Of a DNA stretch of 64,000 nt, positions 34,866 through 44,333 are shown in pieces (the first letter of the stretch is position 1; every line of letters begins with the position of its first letter). The notes beneath the pieces were generated by a model that saw only the letters and a program-made list of their open reading frames with translations, ran no database searches and had not been told where the DNA came from. Position numbers and translations under genes: made by a program. Source of the DNA: Mucilaginibacter psychrotolerans (GTDB lineage Bacteria; Bacteroidota; Bacteroidia; Sphingobacteriales; Sphingobacteriaceae); the NCBI RefSeq assembly GCF_004519315.1, contig NZ_SOZE01000001.1, positions 1 to 64,000 on the forward strand. Reading direction: 5' to 3'.

Positions 34866-37688
34866 ATGAAACAAAAATACTTATTCGTAGTCCTTTTCTT
34901 ACTGCTCAATGTAAAGGTATTTGCCCAGGCAGGCAGGGATGTAAAGGGGGTGGTGAAAGATACCGCCGGTGTTACCTTGCCCGGTACCACCATCAAAATG
35001 TTAACGGGCAAAGATAGCAGCGCTATCATTACCGATGCTAACGGCACCTTTGTTTTCCATAACGTTACCGTGAAGGAGTTTAGCCTGGTAGTGCTGTCTT
35101 TGGGCTATCAGCCTGTAAAACGCCGTTTTACGCTCGATGATAAAACAACCCCTTTTACGCTGCTGCCCATCATATTGAAATCAGACACGCGCATGCTGGG
35201 TGTAGTAACCGTTACCGATGTTAACGCCGTAAAACTTAAAGAGGATACGGTTGAATACAACGCCGCCGCCTATAAGGTACGCGACGGTGCGCCGGTAGAG
35301 GATATGATCAAAAAAATGCCTGGCCTGGATGTGGATAAAGACGGTAACGTAACCGCACAAGGCAAAAGCGTTACCAAAGTACGCGTAAATGGCAAGGATT
35401 TTTTTGGGGGCGACGTGAAAACCGCCACGCGCAACCTACCCGCAGATATCATACAAAGCATACAGGTGATTGATGACTACGGCGACCAGGCCAACATTAC
35501 CGGCGTAAAAACCGGCGAGCCGGATAAGGTATTGAACATTAACATTAAACCCAGTAAAAACTATGGCTACTTTGGCCAGGCCAGCGTTGGCGGCGGGCAG
35601 GATATGTTACCCAATGCAGATGAGAAAGGCCGCTATGTAGCATCGGGCAATCTCTTCAGGTTTGATGGCGACAGGCAACTGGCCGTTTTGGGTAACCTTA
35701 ACAATACCAATACCAACCTGTTCAGTTTCGGGGGGGCTCCCGGAGGTGGTGGCGGCGCGCGTGGCGGAGGCCCTCCGGGCGGCAATGCCAGTAGCGGCAA
35801 TGGTATCACCACCGCGCGCAGCATAGGTTTCAATTATCGCGATAGCTGGAGCAAAAAAACAACCGCATACGGCAGCTATAGTTTTGCCAACAACACGGTG
35901 AATACTACCAGCACTACCATACAGAACAACATATCTATTAATAACCCAAGCACCAACAATCAAAGCAGCGTACAGGAAACCAGCAACCTTAACCACCGTT
36001 TCAACTTTAACATAGAGTACAAGCCCGATACGGTTAACTACCTGAAGATATCGCCCAGCTTTGCCTTTGCCGGTATCACTACCGATCAAACTGCGGCCAA
36101 CCAGCTGATCAATGCCACGCAAACCATATCCGATTATACCTTCAGTTCGTACCTGCATTCTACCGCGCCAAACTACGGCGCTAATGTGCTGTACAACCAC
36201 CGGTTCGCCAAAAAGGGGCGTAACTTTAGCCTGAATTTGGGGGCAGGCTCCTACAATATCGATCAGTACCAAAACCCTGTTTACACCTACATTGCTGGTA
36301 GACGCAATGCGCCGGCCAACCAGTTGATCAATACCGAAAGCCGCACCGATAGCGTGGGCGTAAACGTATCGTACCTGGAGCCATTGGCCAAAAAGTCGTA
36401 CCTGGAGTTTACCTACGGTTATAAATACCAAAACACCACTGCCGACAGGAACACCGATACCCTTACCGATGCCGGTGTGCGCAACAACTATGCGCTGCTT
36501 ACCAATAACTACGAGTATAATTTTACCACCAACCGCTTTGGGCTTAACTTTCGCTTTGTAGATAAAAAGTACAACTACACTTTAGGTGTGGTAGCGCAGC
36601 CATCGGTGCTGCAGGGCAATTCGCCGGGCTATGCGGTAAACCGTAAGGAGGAGTTCAACGTAGCACCAACCGGCAGGTTCATCTACAATTTCTCGCGCAG
36701 CCAATCGGTTAGTATCAACTATAACGGCAGCAGTCAGCAACCTTCTTACACGCAGCTACAACCCGTTACCGATTATTCTACGGCATCATACCCCGTGAAG
36801 GGTAACCCCGATCTGAAGCCGGAGTTTAACAACGTGCTTTCGATACGGTATAATAAGTTCGATTTTGCCTCTGGCAACGTGTTTTTCAGTAACCTGAGCT
36901 TTACGCAGAGTAACAACAAAATTGTATCTACCACCATCAACTACCCGGTAAACGCATCAGATCCTAACCTGGCAGGTACTATCTTAACCACCTACCAAAA
37001 TGCTGATGGTTACTACGCCGGCAACGCGTTCTATGTGTTTGCCAAGCCATGGGCCAAACGCAAGTACAACCTGTTTTTTCAGGGTAATGCCAACTACAAC
37101 AACAATATATCGTACATAGGCGGTTTCGGTTCCGATGGTTTATCGCTGGAAAAGAACATCGCCAAAAACCTTGTACTATCACAAGGGGTAAGGTTTAGGG
37201 TGAACGTTACGGATATTATTGATGCGGAAGCCAATACCACCTACGCTGTTAACCGCACCACTAACACACTAAGCGCGGCCAACGTGAACACCAAATTCAG
37301 TACCCTTACACTGGGATTGAACGGCAAGAACTACTTCTTTAAGGATTGGACACTGAGCTACGATTTCAGCAAGCAGATATATTACGGCTACACGGGCTCA
37401 ACCAACCCCAATATCCTGAATACTTATGTAGAACGCCGCTTTTTAAAAGGCAACGTAGGTACCCTGCGCTTTGCGGTAAACGATGTGTTTAACCAGAACA
37501 CCGGCTACAGCACCACCAGCAGCGGTAGTAACATTACGCAAACCAATTCCAATAAATTGGGCCGTTATTTCCTGATGACGTTTACGCTTAGGCTGCAGAA
37601 ATTCGCCGGTGCCAAACCATCTGGTCCGGGTGGCCCTGGCGGCCCGGGTATGGGTGGACCAGGCATGGGCGGCCCGCCACCGTTTTAA
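34866..37688 (+). CDS. large outer-membrane beta-barrel receptor with a carboxypeptidase-regulatory-like domain
   Basis: A 940-residue TonB-receptor-like outer-membrane protein. The start at 34866 gives a signal peptide (MKQKYLFVVLFLLLN to FAQA). Residues ~25-105 form a carboxypeptidase-regulatory-like domain (VVKDTAGVTLPGTTIKMLTG). A plug-like part follows (EDMIKKMPGLDVDKDGNVTA, then VRVNGKDFFGGD), then a long barrel rich in Asn, Tyr and Thr. A Gly-rich loop lies near 285-305, and the C-terminus is a Gly/Pro/Met repeat ending PPPF. Proteins of this layout do not always import a ligand. No SusD partner follows. Confidence 0.85.
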   Translation: MKQKYLFVVLFLLLNVKVFAQAGRDVKGVVKDTAGVTLPGTTIKMLTGKDSSAIITDANGTFVFHNVTVKEFSLVVLSLGYQPVKRRFTLDDKTTPFTLLPIILKSDTRMLGVVTVTDVNAVKLKEDTVEYNAAAYKVRDGAPVEDMIKKMPGLDVDKDGNVTAQGKSVTKVRVNGKDFFGGDVKTATRNLPADIIQSIQVIDDYGDQANITGVKTGEPDKVLNINIKPSKNYGYFGQASVGGGQDMLPNADEKGRYVASGNLFRFDGDRQLAVLGNLNNTNTNLFSFGGAPGGGGGARGGGPPGGNASSGNGITTARSIGFNYRDSWSKKTTAYGSYSFANNTVNTTSTTIQNNISINNPSTNNQSSVQETSNLNHRFNFNIEYKPDTVNYLKISPSFAFAGITTDQTAANQLINATQTISDYTFSSYLHSTAPNYGANVLYNHRFAKKGRNFSLNLGAGSYNIDQYQNPVYTYIAGRRNAPANQLINTESRTDSVGVNVSYLEPLAKKSYLEFTYGYKYQNTTADRNTDTLTDAGVRNNYALLTNNYEYNFTTNRFGLNFRFVDKKYNYTLGVVAQPSVLQGNSPGYAVNRKEEFNVAPTGRFIYNFSRSQSVSINYNGSSQQPSYTQLQPVTDYSTASYPVKGNPDLKPEFNNVLSIRYNKFDFASGNVFFSNLSFTQSNNKIVSTTINYPVNASDPNLAGTILTTYQNADGYYAGNAFYVFAKPWAKRKYNLFFQGNANYNNNISYIGGFGSDGLSLEKNIAKNLVLSQGVRFRVNVTDIIDAEANTTYAVNRTTNTLSAANVNTKFSTLTLGLNGKNYFFKDWTLSYDFSKQIYYGYTGSTNPNILNTYVERRFLKGNVGTLRFAVNDVFNQNTGYSTTSSGSNITQTNSNKLGRYFLMTFTLRLQKFAGAKPSGPGGPGGPGMGGPGMGGPPPF

Positions 37689-37733
37689 TCTAAAGCTTTT
37701 TACTGATCTGTTTCTATATTCAAAAATTCGAGG

Positions 37734-37754
37734 AGGCACCTGTGAGGGGTGCCT
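37734..37754 (+). terminator. weak hairpin after the receptor gene
   Basis: AGGCACC at 37734-37740 pairs with GGTGCCT at 37748-37754, followed by only three Ts. It may act as a terminator 45 bases after the stop. Confidence 0.4.
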
Positions 37755-37782
37755 TTCGCATTTAACACGAATTATTCGAATG

Positions 37783-37842
37783 GAGACGAATGTCACGAAT
37801 GCCTAGCGACGTGGCTCTTTTTTAGTTCGTGAAATTCGTCTC
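37783..37842. repeat. ACGAAT-type inverted repeat
   Basis: The arms 37783-37799 and 37826-37842 are inverted copies with 16 of 17 bases matching (core AGACGAAT and TCACGAA). Just left of it lies a further ACACGAATTATTCGAAT. It lies between the converging receptor and cupin genes and belongs to the intergenic repeats built from short CACGAATT-like units. Confidence 0.6.
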
Positions 37843-37928
37843 AGTTTGAAAAGATAGGATCTGTAAAATAAACTGTGTCAAGCCAGGTAAGGGGCCATGG
37901 CTCCCGAGATTATTACCGGCCAAAAATG

Positions 37929-38567
37929 CTATCCTTTTAACCCATATTTGTCAATTATTGGCTGCCTTTTTTCAGGGAAGGTGGTTACTCCAAAGCGCTT
38001 ATCAAGGCTTTTCAGCCGCTGAGCAATTTGTGGGTCTTTCGGCGTCAGCTGGTTCTTCATCATATCCGGGAAAATCTGATGGAAGAGTTCTTCCAGGAAA
38101 TCTTCAAAGTTTTGATTAAAGTACATGTCGATAAACCGGAGTGGCTTTTCAGAATTATTCCAAAAAGTATGCTCAAGTTTTCTAGGTCTGAAATGCCAGC
38201 CGCCTGCTTCAATTTCCTCTACCTTGCCATCTACCATCACTGTAGCCGTCCCTTCCAGCACCAACATAAGTTCATCGAGGTTTTTGTGTAAATGTGGTGC
38301 GGGCCCCATTGTACGGGCTGCAACTGCAGTTTCAACACAGGAAAATTGCAGGTTGGTTTTAGAACTTCTTACCAGGGTACGGATATCAATTCCGCCTGGC
38401 CCGGGTTGCAAAGGTTTTTGCGGCGGAACGTAAAAAGGTAAAAGCGGTTTCATCACCTTATGTTCATTTTCCTTGCCGGATGCCAACTGCGACAACCCAA
38501 TACCCACTGTGGCCAATGCCAGATTCTGAACGAGGGTACGCCGCGAAATAGTAGAATTACTTTTCAT
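37929..38567 (-). CDS. cupin-domain protein with an export signal
   Basis: A 212-residue protein. The N-terminus (SRRTLVQNLALATVGIGLS) fits a twin-arginine-type signal. The cupin barrel lies around 75-150, with metal-binding motifs PHLHKNLDELMLVLEG (first box) and FRPRKLEHTFWN (second box). It is probably a small metal-dependent oxygenase, isomerase or quercetinase-like protein; the substrate is unknown. It is divergent from an HxlR regulator whose twin operators lie between the two genes, so it is the likely regulated target. Confidence 0.82.
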   Translation of the reverse strand: MKSNSTISRRTLVQNLALATVGIGLSQLASGKENEHKVMKPLLPFYVPPQKPLQPGPGGIDIRTLVRSSKTNLQFSCVETAVAARTMGPAPHLHKNLDELMLVLEGTATVMVDGKVEEIEAGGWHFRPRKLEHTFWNNSEKPLRFIDMYFNQNFEDFLEELFHQIFPDMMKNQLTPKDPQIAQRLKSLDKRFGVTTFPEKRQPIIDKYGLKG

Positions 38568-38644
38568 TTTTTTTGATCATTTAGGTGCTTGTTGCGTTAA
38601 TCAGAAAATAAAAATACAGTTAACAAAAACAGCAAACAAGGGCG

Positions 38645-38677
38645 TTACCTGAAGGTAATTAGCTTACCTTTAGGTAA
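38645..38677. promoter_or_regulatory. twin palindromic operators for the HxlR regulator
   Basis: Two 14-bp palindromes, TTACCTGAAGGTAA at 38645-38658 and TTACCTTTAGGTAA at 38664-38677, are spaced 19 bp start to start and end 13 bases before the HxlR ATG. HxlR dimers bind such pairs. They also lie about 80 bp upstream of the divergent cupin gene. Confidence 0.75.
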
Positions 38678-38690
38678 TAAAAAAAATAGC

Positions 38691-39083
38691 ATGTCTCAAA
38701 AAGATCTTTACACCGGTTGCCCTGTACAGCATGCCCGAAAATATATAAGCGGAAAATGGCAAATTCCCATCCTTTGGTATTTGAAAAAGCAACCGTCGAG
38801 GTTTGTGGAATTGAAAAACATTTTGCCGGGGATAAGTGAAAAGGTATTGACACAAGAATTGCGATTTTTTGAAGCAAGCGGTATTATCGAAAAAGAAGTT
38901 TATACCTGTATTCCGCCCAAGGTAGAATACCGGTTGACATCGCAAGGCTTAACCCTTATCCCGGTGATACAAAATATTATTCAATGGGGATATTCTCATT
39001 TGCAGGAGGAGAAGGCGAACCGTTCGATGCGTTCAACTCCGGTTAGTATTATCACCGAACTTGAAGCCATAAATAATGCCTGA
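38691..39083 (+). CDS. HxlR-family transcriptional regulator
   Basis: A 130-residue winged-helix regulator of the HxlR/DUF24 family. The N-terminal cysteine in TGCPVQHARKYISGKWQIPI (C9) is the redox-sensing residue of many members. The wHTH covers ~25-100 (RFVELKNILPGISEKVLTQELRFFE). Members often sense aldehydes, quinones or thiol stress and control a divergent oxidoreductase or detoxifying gene. Two palindromes just upstream suggest autoregulation and control of the cupin gene. Confidence 0.88.
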   Translation: MSQKDLYTGCPVQHARKYISGKWQIPILWYLKKQPSRFVELKNILPGISEKVLTQELRFFEASGIIEKEVYTCIPPKVEYRLTSQGLTLIPVIQNIIQWGYSHLQEEKANRSMRSTPVSIITELEAINNA

Positions 39084-39166
39084 ACATTATGCCCGGCCTT
39101 TTTCTGTTGGTGGCATACCGCAAAAATTATAAAGGCCTCTTTGCTTTTCAGCCTGCGGTATAATTG

Positions 39167-39174
39167 TATATTTG
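39167..39174 (+). promoter_or_regulatory. -7 promoter element of the GH2 gene
   Basis: TATATTTG matches the Bacteroidota TAnnTTTG consensus exactly and lies 26 bases before the ATG at 39201. A TTG at 39141-39143 could be the -33 part, at the long end of accepted spacing. Confidence 0.55.
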
Positions 39175-39200
39175 ACACTAAATATCTAAACGCCACTTTC

Positions 39201-41639
39201 ATGAAACCTCACCAGAAGGGCCTTGCCCTGCTCTTATTTTTTGTTGCCGCCATGGGTTATGCGCAGGCACAATCTGCCCGTACTGTGGCCGATTTTGATA
39301 AAGGATGGAAATTCCATTTAGGGGATGTAAAGGACGCCGATCAGGCTTCAGCCGCCGATAAAGATTGGCGCAGCCTGAACCTGCCGCACGATTGGAGCAT
39401 AGAGGGCACTTTCAACAAAGATAACCCGGCAACGCCCGAGGGTGGCGCACTGCCAGGCGGCATAGGCTGGTACCGTAAAACTTTTACGGTTCCGCTGGCA
39501 TCGAAAGGTAAACAAGTTTATATCGATTTCGACGGTGTTTATCAGCATAGCGATGTTTGGGTAAACGGACATCACCTGGGTTTCAGGCCCAACGGGTATA
39601 TTTCTTTCTGGTACGAGCTGACCAAATACCTTAACTACGGCGGCGTAAACGTTATTGCCGTAAAGGTAGATAATTCGCAGCAACCCAACTCGCGCTGGTA
39701 TTCGGGCAGTGGGATATACCGCAATGTTTGGCTGGTAACCACGAACCCGGTAGCAATTGACCATTGGGGTACTTATGTAACTACGCCGAATGTGAGCACT
39801 AAAAGTGCAGTGGTTAATATCGATATAAAAGTTAAGGGCGAACCCGACCCCCGCTACTATAAATTGATTACCACTTTATATGATGCACAGGGAAAGCCGG
39901 TAAAAACAGCCTCGGCCGATGTTAAGTTTACGAAGGACAGCACAGTTTCTGTCAATCAAAAGTTGCTGATAGCAAATCCTAAATTATGGTCGGTTACTAC
40001 GCCGTACCTCTATAAAGCGGTTTCGAAATTATACCGTATAAGTATGCTTGCGAACGAGCCTTTAGCTTATATAGACACCTACACCACCCCGCTAGGCATC
40101 CGAACCTTCGAATTTGATGCGGATAAAGGCTTTATATTAAATGGCAAACCCATGAAAATATTAGGCGTTTGCGATCATCACGACCTCGGTAGCCTCGGCT
40201 CCGCCATCAATACCCGCGCTCTCGAAAGGCAATTGCAGATACTGAAAGGCATGGGCGTAAACGGTATCCGTACCTCGCATAACCCGCCTGCGCCTGAACT
40301 GCTGGACCTTTGCGACAAGATGGGCTTCATTGTGATGGACGAGGCCTTCGATATGTGGAAGCAGGAAAAAACCAAATACGATTATCACCTCTTTTGGGAC
40401 GAATGGCATAGAAAAGATCTGGAAGACCAGATCCTGCGCGACCGCAACCACCCATCGGTATTCATCTGGAGCATCGGTAATGAAATTGGCGAGCAATACA
40501 GCAAAACCGATACCGTTGGCCGTGTAATAGCCCGCGAACTGGCCGGTATAGTTAGGTCGCTGGATAAAACCCGGCCTATTACCTCTGCCAATAACGACCC
40601 GAGCGTAACCAGTAATATCATTGCTTCCGGTGCGCTGGATCTGATTGGTTATAACTATCACGAAAACGAGTATGCCGGTTTCCATAAACGCTATCCCGGT
40701 AAAAAGTTCATCGCTACAGAAACTACCTCGGGCCTTGAAACACGGGGCTACTACGATATGCCGTCAGACAGCATCCGGATATGGCCCTCACAATGGGATA
40801 AGCCGTTTGTACGCGAAGGCAACAACGTTTCGGCTTATGATAACGTGCGACCACCATGGGGCTCTACCCACGAAGCTACCTGGAAGGTGATGAAAAAGTA
40901 CGATATGCTATCGGGCATGTTCGTGTGGACCGGCTTTGATTACCTGGGCGAACCAACGCCGTACAGCTGGCCATCGCGCAGTTCGTATTTTGGTATTGTA
41001 GATCTGGCGGGCTTTCCTAAGGATATTTACTACATGTACCAAAGCGAGTGGACCAATAAAACGGTGCTGCACATCTTCCCGCATTGGAACTGGGAAGCAG
41101 GCAAAACCGTTGATGTTTGGGCCTATTACAACAATGCCGATGAGGTAGAGCTTTACCTCAATGGCAAATCGGTAGGCATCAAAAAGAAAACCGGCGACGA
41201 CCTGCACGTAATGTGGCGGCTGAAATACGAGCCGGGTACGCTAAAGGCAGTATCGCGTAAGAACGGCAAGGTAGTTTTAACCAAAGAAATACATACAGCA
41301 GGCACCCCCGCAAAAATTGAGCTGACTGCCGACAGGAGCAATATCAAAGCTGATGGCAAAGACTTATCGTTTGTTACCGTAAGGATATTGGATAAAGACG
41401 GCAACGTAGTACCCGATGCCGATAACCTGGTAAACTTTAAACTAACAGGTGTGGGCACTATAGCCAGCGTTGATAACGGCGACCCGGTAAGCCACGACCC
41501 ATTTAAAGCCCATTACCGCAAAGCCTTCCACGGGTTGGCATTGGCGATAGTGCAGGGCAAAGAGTTGAGAGGTACGATAACCTTAACGGCAACATCGGCA
41601 GGGTTGGCACCGGCAACGGTGGTGATAAAAGCGAAATAA
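39201..41639 (+). CDS. GH2 beta-galactosidase, exported
   Basis: An 812-residue family 2 glycosidase. The start at 39201 gives a signal peptide ending AQAQSA. Domains: sugar-binding jelly roll (~30-185), Ig-like (~188-300), TIM barrel (~302-600), then beta-sandwich domains including an invasin-like Ig part (~690-805). The acid/base is E428 (WSIGNEIGEQ) and the nucleophile E507 (FIATETTSG). The substrate is likely a beta-galactoside, though family 2 also holds glucuronidases and mannosidases. It is followed by a repeat, not by other glycan genes. Confidence 0.9.
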   Translation: MKPHQKGLALLLFFVAAMGYAQAQSARTVADFDKGWKFHLGDVKDADQASAADKDWRSLNLPHDWSIEGTFNKDNPATPEGGALPGGIGWYRKTFTVPLASKGKQVYIDFDGVYQHSDVWVNGHHLGFRPNGYISFWYELTKYLNYGGVNVIAVKVDNSQQPNSRWYSGSGIYRNVWLVTTNPVAIDHWGTYVTTPNVSTKSAVVNIDIKVKGEPDPRYYKLITTLYDAQGKPVKTASADVKFTKDSTVSVNQKLLIANPKLWSVTTPYLYKAVSKLYRISMLANEPLAYIDTYTTPLGIRTFEFDADKGFILNGKPMKILGVCDHHDLGSLGSAINTRALERQLQILKGMGVNGIRTSHNPPAPELLDLCDKMGFIVMDEAFDMWKQEKTKYDYHLFWDEWHRKDLEDQILRDRNHPSVFIWSIGNEIGEQYSKTDTVGRVIARELAGIVRSLDKTRPITSANNDPSVTSNIIASGALDLIGYNYHENEYAGFHKRYPGKKFIATETTSGLETRGYYDMPSDSIRIWPSQWDKPFVREGNNVSAYDNVRPPWGSTHEATWKVMKKYDMLSGMFVWTGFDYLGEPTPYSWPSRSSYFGIVDLAGFPKDIYYMYQSEWTNKTVLHIFPHWNWEAGKTVDVWAYYNNADEVELYLNGKSVGIKKKTGDDLHVMWRLKYEPGTLKAVSRKNGKVVLTKEIHTAGTPAKIELTADRSNIKADGKDLSFVTVRILDKDGNVVPDADNLVNFKLTGVGTIASVDNGDPVSHDPFKAHYRKAFHGLALAIVQGKELRGTITLTATSAGLAPATVVIKAK

Positions 41640-41647
41640 TACAACCT

Positions 41648-41782
41648 TGTCATTTCGAACCGAGGAACGAGGGAGAAATCTTGTTAGAGCGAAAGGTAGC
41701 AGGCTCTACATCACGAGCAAGGTCACGAACTTTGCATGATTAACAAGATTTCTCCCTCCTTATCGCTTACTCGGAATGACAA
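41648..41782. repeat. inverted intergenic repeat (TTGTCATT-GAGAAATCTTGTT type)
   Basis: The left arm has TGTCATTTCGAACCGAGG then GAGGGAGAAATCTTGTT. The right arm has AACAAGATTTCTCCCTCC then ACTCGGAATGACAA. The arms are imperfect inverted copies around a ~60-base centre. It fills the gap between the converging GH2 and dehydrogenase genes and resembles the 51040-51123 repeat in its TCATT ends. Confidence 0.75.
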
Positions 41783-41793
41783 TGTTCTTTTTC

Positions 41794-42873
41794 CTACTCA
41801 GTCAGCGGTTTCAACCCCATCTTTACCGCCAGCTCATTTAAATCTTTGGCAACGGCATCCACCAGTGGGATGCCGTTTTGCATTCGGTCCAGTTCGGCTT
41901 CCAGTTCGGGTTCGCCGGGGATGATGACCTTTTGGTTGGGGTCTATAGTGGAGGCTGATTTAAAGCGTTCGATCCAGATATCCATATCGGACTTGAACGC
42001 ATCCGCAGGCCGGAAACCGTCAACCCGCATTGCACCCAAAAAATGTCCTATGCCCTGGCCGGGCGGGTTTACCGGCGACTCCAGGAACGATACAAAGGGT
42101 GGTACCCACGGCCCGAAGCCTGCGCCAGATAACACGCCCGACAAAATATCCACCGTAGCGCTCAGTCCGAAGCCTTTGTGGCTTCCGTGTTCGCGGTCGC
42201 TGCCGAGGGGGAGCAGCGCACCGCCTGCTTTAAGGGCGTGCGGGTCGGTAGTAGGGTTGCCCTGTTGGTCCTGTATCCATCCTTCGGGTACCTGCTTGCC
42301 GCTGCGCTGGGCTATTTCCAACTTGCCATTGGCCGCAGCAGAGGTGGCCATATCTACGATTACCGGCGGGTATTTGCCTGCCGGGAAGGCGTAACACATG
42401 GGGTTGGTGCCCAGCAACCGCTCGCCCGAAAAGGTGGGTGCAACCAGCGGACTGGCATTGGTCATGGCGAAGCCGATCATATCCTGCTCCACGGCCATCA
42501 AGGCATGATAACCCGCAATACCGAAATGGTTGGAATTGCGCACCGAAACCCAGCCCGAACCATAAACTTTTGCTTTGTCTATAGCCACCTGCATGGCAAA
42601 TGGGGCAATCACCAGACCAAGCCCGGCGTCGCCATCAATTGTGGCTGTGGTGGCCGTTTCATGGATAATGCGGATGTTGGGCGTGGGGTTGATGCGTTGC
42701 TTCTCCCAAAGGCGTATATAGCCGCTAAGGCGGGCTACGCCGTGGGAATCTATTCCCCTCAGGTCGGATTTAAGCAATACGTCCGCAGCCAGTGAGGCGT
42801 GTACTTCGCTGCAGCCCATGGCGAGGAAGATATTTTGGGTGAAGAGGCGGAGTTGGGGTTCGGAGATGAGCAT
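41794..42873 (-). CDS. Ldh family malate/lactate-type dehydrogenase
   Basis: A 359-residue NAD(P)-dependent oxidoreductase of the type 2 malate/L-lactate dehydrogenase family. The start at 42873 is chosen because codons further upstream translate an intergenic repeat. Landmarks: DLRGIDSHGVARLSGY (about 38-53, catalytic histidine), VSVRNSNHFGIAGYHA (about 112-127), and GSHKGFGLSATVDILSG near 230. The reaction is reduction of a 2-oxo acid or a cyclic imine such as piperideine-carboxylate. Confidence 0.87.
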   Translation of the reverse strand: MLISEPQLRLFTQNIFLAMGCSEVHASLAADVLLKSDLRGIDSHGVARLSGYIRLWEKQRINPTPNIRIIHETATTATIDGDAGLGLVIAPFAMQVAIDKAKVYGSGWVSVRNSNHFGIAGYHALMAVEQDMIGFAMTNASPLVAPTFSGERLLGTNPMCYAFPAGKYPPVIVDMATSAAANGKLEIAQRSGKQVPEGWIQDQQGNPTTDPHALKAGGALLPLGSDREHGSHKGFGLSATVDILSGVLSGAGFGPWVPPFVSFLESPVNPPGQGIGHFLGAMRVDGFRPADAFKSDMDIWIERFKSASTIDPNQKVIIPGEPELEAELDRMQNGIPLVDAVAKDLNELAVKMGLKPLTE

Positions 42874-42888
42874 GGGGCAAAGATAAGC

Positions 42889-42926
42889 GGCCCCCTCTAA
42901 ATCTCCCCCGGCAGGGGAGACTTTAT
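42889..42926. repeat. CCCCTCT-type intergenic palindrome
   Basis: CCCCCTCTAAATCTCCCCC is followed by GGCAGGGGAGACTTT, so CTCCCC and GGGGAG pair around a short loop. It lies just upstream of the dehydrogenase start and resembles the second hairpin of the element inside the GH76 gene. The rest of the 220-bp gap to 43094 holds nothing else notable. Confidence 0.5.
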
Positions 42927-43093
42927 TATTTTGTTGCCCCGCGTAAACTACACCCGGTAGCAGCGAATACTGGCCATTGTGGTTAAGGCCTGCGCAGTAT
43001 AAGCGGAGGACGGGGCTACCCGCCGATAGCAGTAAAGGTAGTGCTTTACTAACTATTATATGCCTATATTGCAGTACATCAAAGTGATACCCA

Positions 43094-44275
43094 ATGAAAT
43101 CGCGCAACTCCCTTATCGTCTACGCCATTATAGCGGCTTCTTCACTATTAAATGTTTCCACCTATGCCCAAAAGCCTCGCGCCCGTGATATCGGCATTCC
43201 CTTTGAAGGCATGCCCGGGCCGTTTAACGCTATTACGGATGTAAAGGGCGTGGAGGTGGGTTACTCTACCATTATCAGCGGAAGCGGAAAAAACATTAGG
43301 GGCAAGGGGCCGGTGCGTACGGGTGTTACGGCCATACTGCCGCGGGGCCGCAACAACAGCCCGGTGTTTGCCAACTGGTACAGCCTTAACGGCAACGGTG
43401 AAATGACGGGCACCACCTGGGTTACCGAGTCGGGTTTTTTGGAGACACCCATCATGATTACCAATACCAACAGCGTAGGCGTGGTGCGCGATGCGGTGCT
43501 GAAATGGTTTGTGCAAACCGGCTGGTACCACGACGATTTTTGGTACACCTATCCCGTAGTGGCTGAAACCTACGACGGCTTTTTGAACGATATATACGGT
43601 TTCCATGTTAAAGAAAGCAACGCTTTTGAGGCATTAAATACCGCGAAAAGCGGGCCTTTGCAGGAAGGAAACGTTGGCGGCGGTACGGGCATGATGTGCC
43701 TGGGCTTTAAAGGCGGCACGGGAACTTCATCGCGCGTATTCACTATCGGCAAGCAGAAATATACTTTGGGCGTGTTGGTGCAAAGTAATTTTGGCGCGCG
43801 CAAAAATCTCACCATTGCCGGTGTACCCGTAGGCCGCGAACTGAAGGATACGCTGAAAGCTAAATTCATGGCATCGCCCGATTTTAAATACCAGGAGGGG
43901 CAGGGCTCTATCATCGTTGTGGTAGCTACCGATGCGCCTTTGTTGCCGCACCAGCTGAAACGGATAGCGGAGCGCGTAGCATTGGGCGTGGGCATTGTTG
44001 GCGGCCGTGGCGAAAACAGCTCGGGCGATATCTTCCTGGCGTTTTCTACCGCCAACCCAGCGGCTTTTAAGCGTGAGGGGAATGCACAAGTAGAGATGTT
44101 ATCTAACGATCAGATAAACCCTTTATATGAGGCCACCGTTGAAGCCGTACAGGAGGCCGTACTGAACGCCATGGTTGCCGCCGATACCATGGAAGGCATT
44201 AATGGGAATACATCCTACGCACTGCCGCATGATGCGGTGATGCGGTTGTTGAAGAAGTATGGAGCGGTGAAGTAA
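43094..44275 (+). CDS. P1-family peptidase (DmpA/BapA-like aminopeptidase), exported
   Basis: A 393-residue N-terminal-nucleophile-type peptidase with a signal peptide (IIAASSLLNVSTYAQ). Landmarks: FNAITDVKGVEVGYSTI (about 41-57), RTGVTAILPRG near 78, and GGGTGMMCLGFKGGTGTSSRVF (about 196-217) ahead of the autocleavage serine. Relatives release beta- or D-amino-acid residues from peptides. The 3' end (GCC of an AMVAADTMEG coding stretch to the stop) exists as a diverged second copy at 45346-45441. Confidence 0.88.
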   Translation: MKSRNSLIVYAIIAASSLLNVSTYAQKPRARDIGIPFEGMPGPFNAITDVKGVEVGYSTIISGSGKNIRGKGPVRTGVTAILPRGRNNSPVFANWYSLNGNGEMTGTTWVTESGFLETPIMITNTNSVGVVRDAVLKWFVQTGWYHDDFWYTYPVVAETYDGFLNDIYGFHVKESNAFEALNTAKSGPLQEGNVGGGTGMMCLGFKGGTGTSSRVFTIGKQKYTLGVLVQSNFGARKNLTIAGVPVGRELKDTLKAKFMASPDFKYQEGQGSIIVVVATDAPLLPHQLKRIAERVALGVGIVGGRGENSSGDIFLAFSTANPAAFKREGNAQVEMLSNDQINPLYEATVEAVQEAVLNAMVAADTMEGINGNTSYALPHDAVMRLLKKYGAVK

Positions 44276-44333
44276 AAAAATAGTGAGAGGATTGTACGTG
44301 GAAAAACTAGCCCTTTAAATGATATAGGCCAAA

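Noticed and set aside
35607..36431. 274-codon frame antisense to the receptor gene
   Set aside because: The receptor frame is strongly supported by its domains; the antisense frame is a by-product of its codon use.
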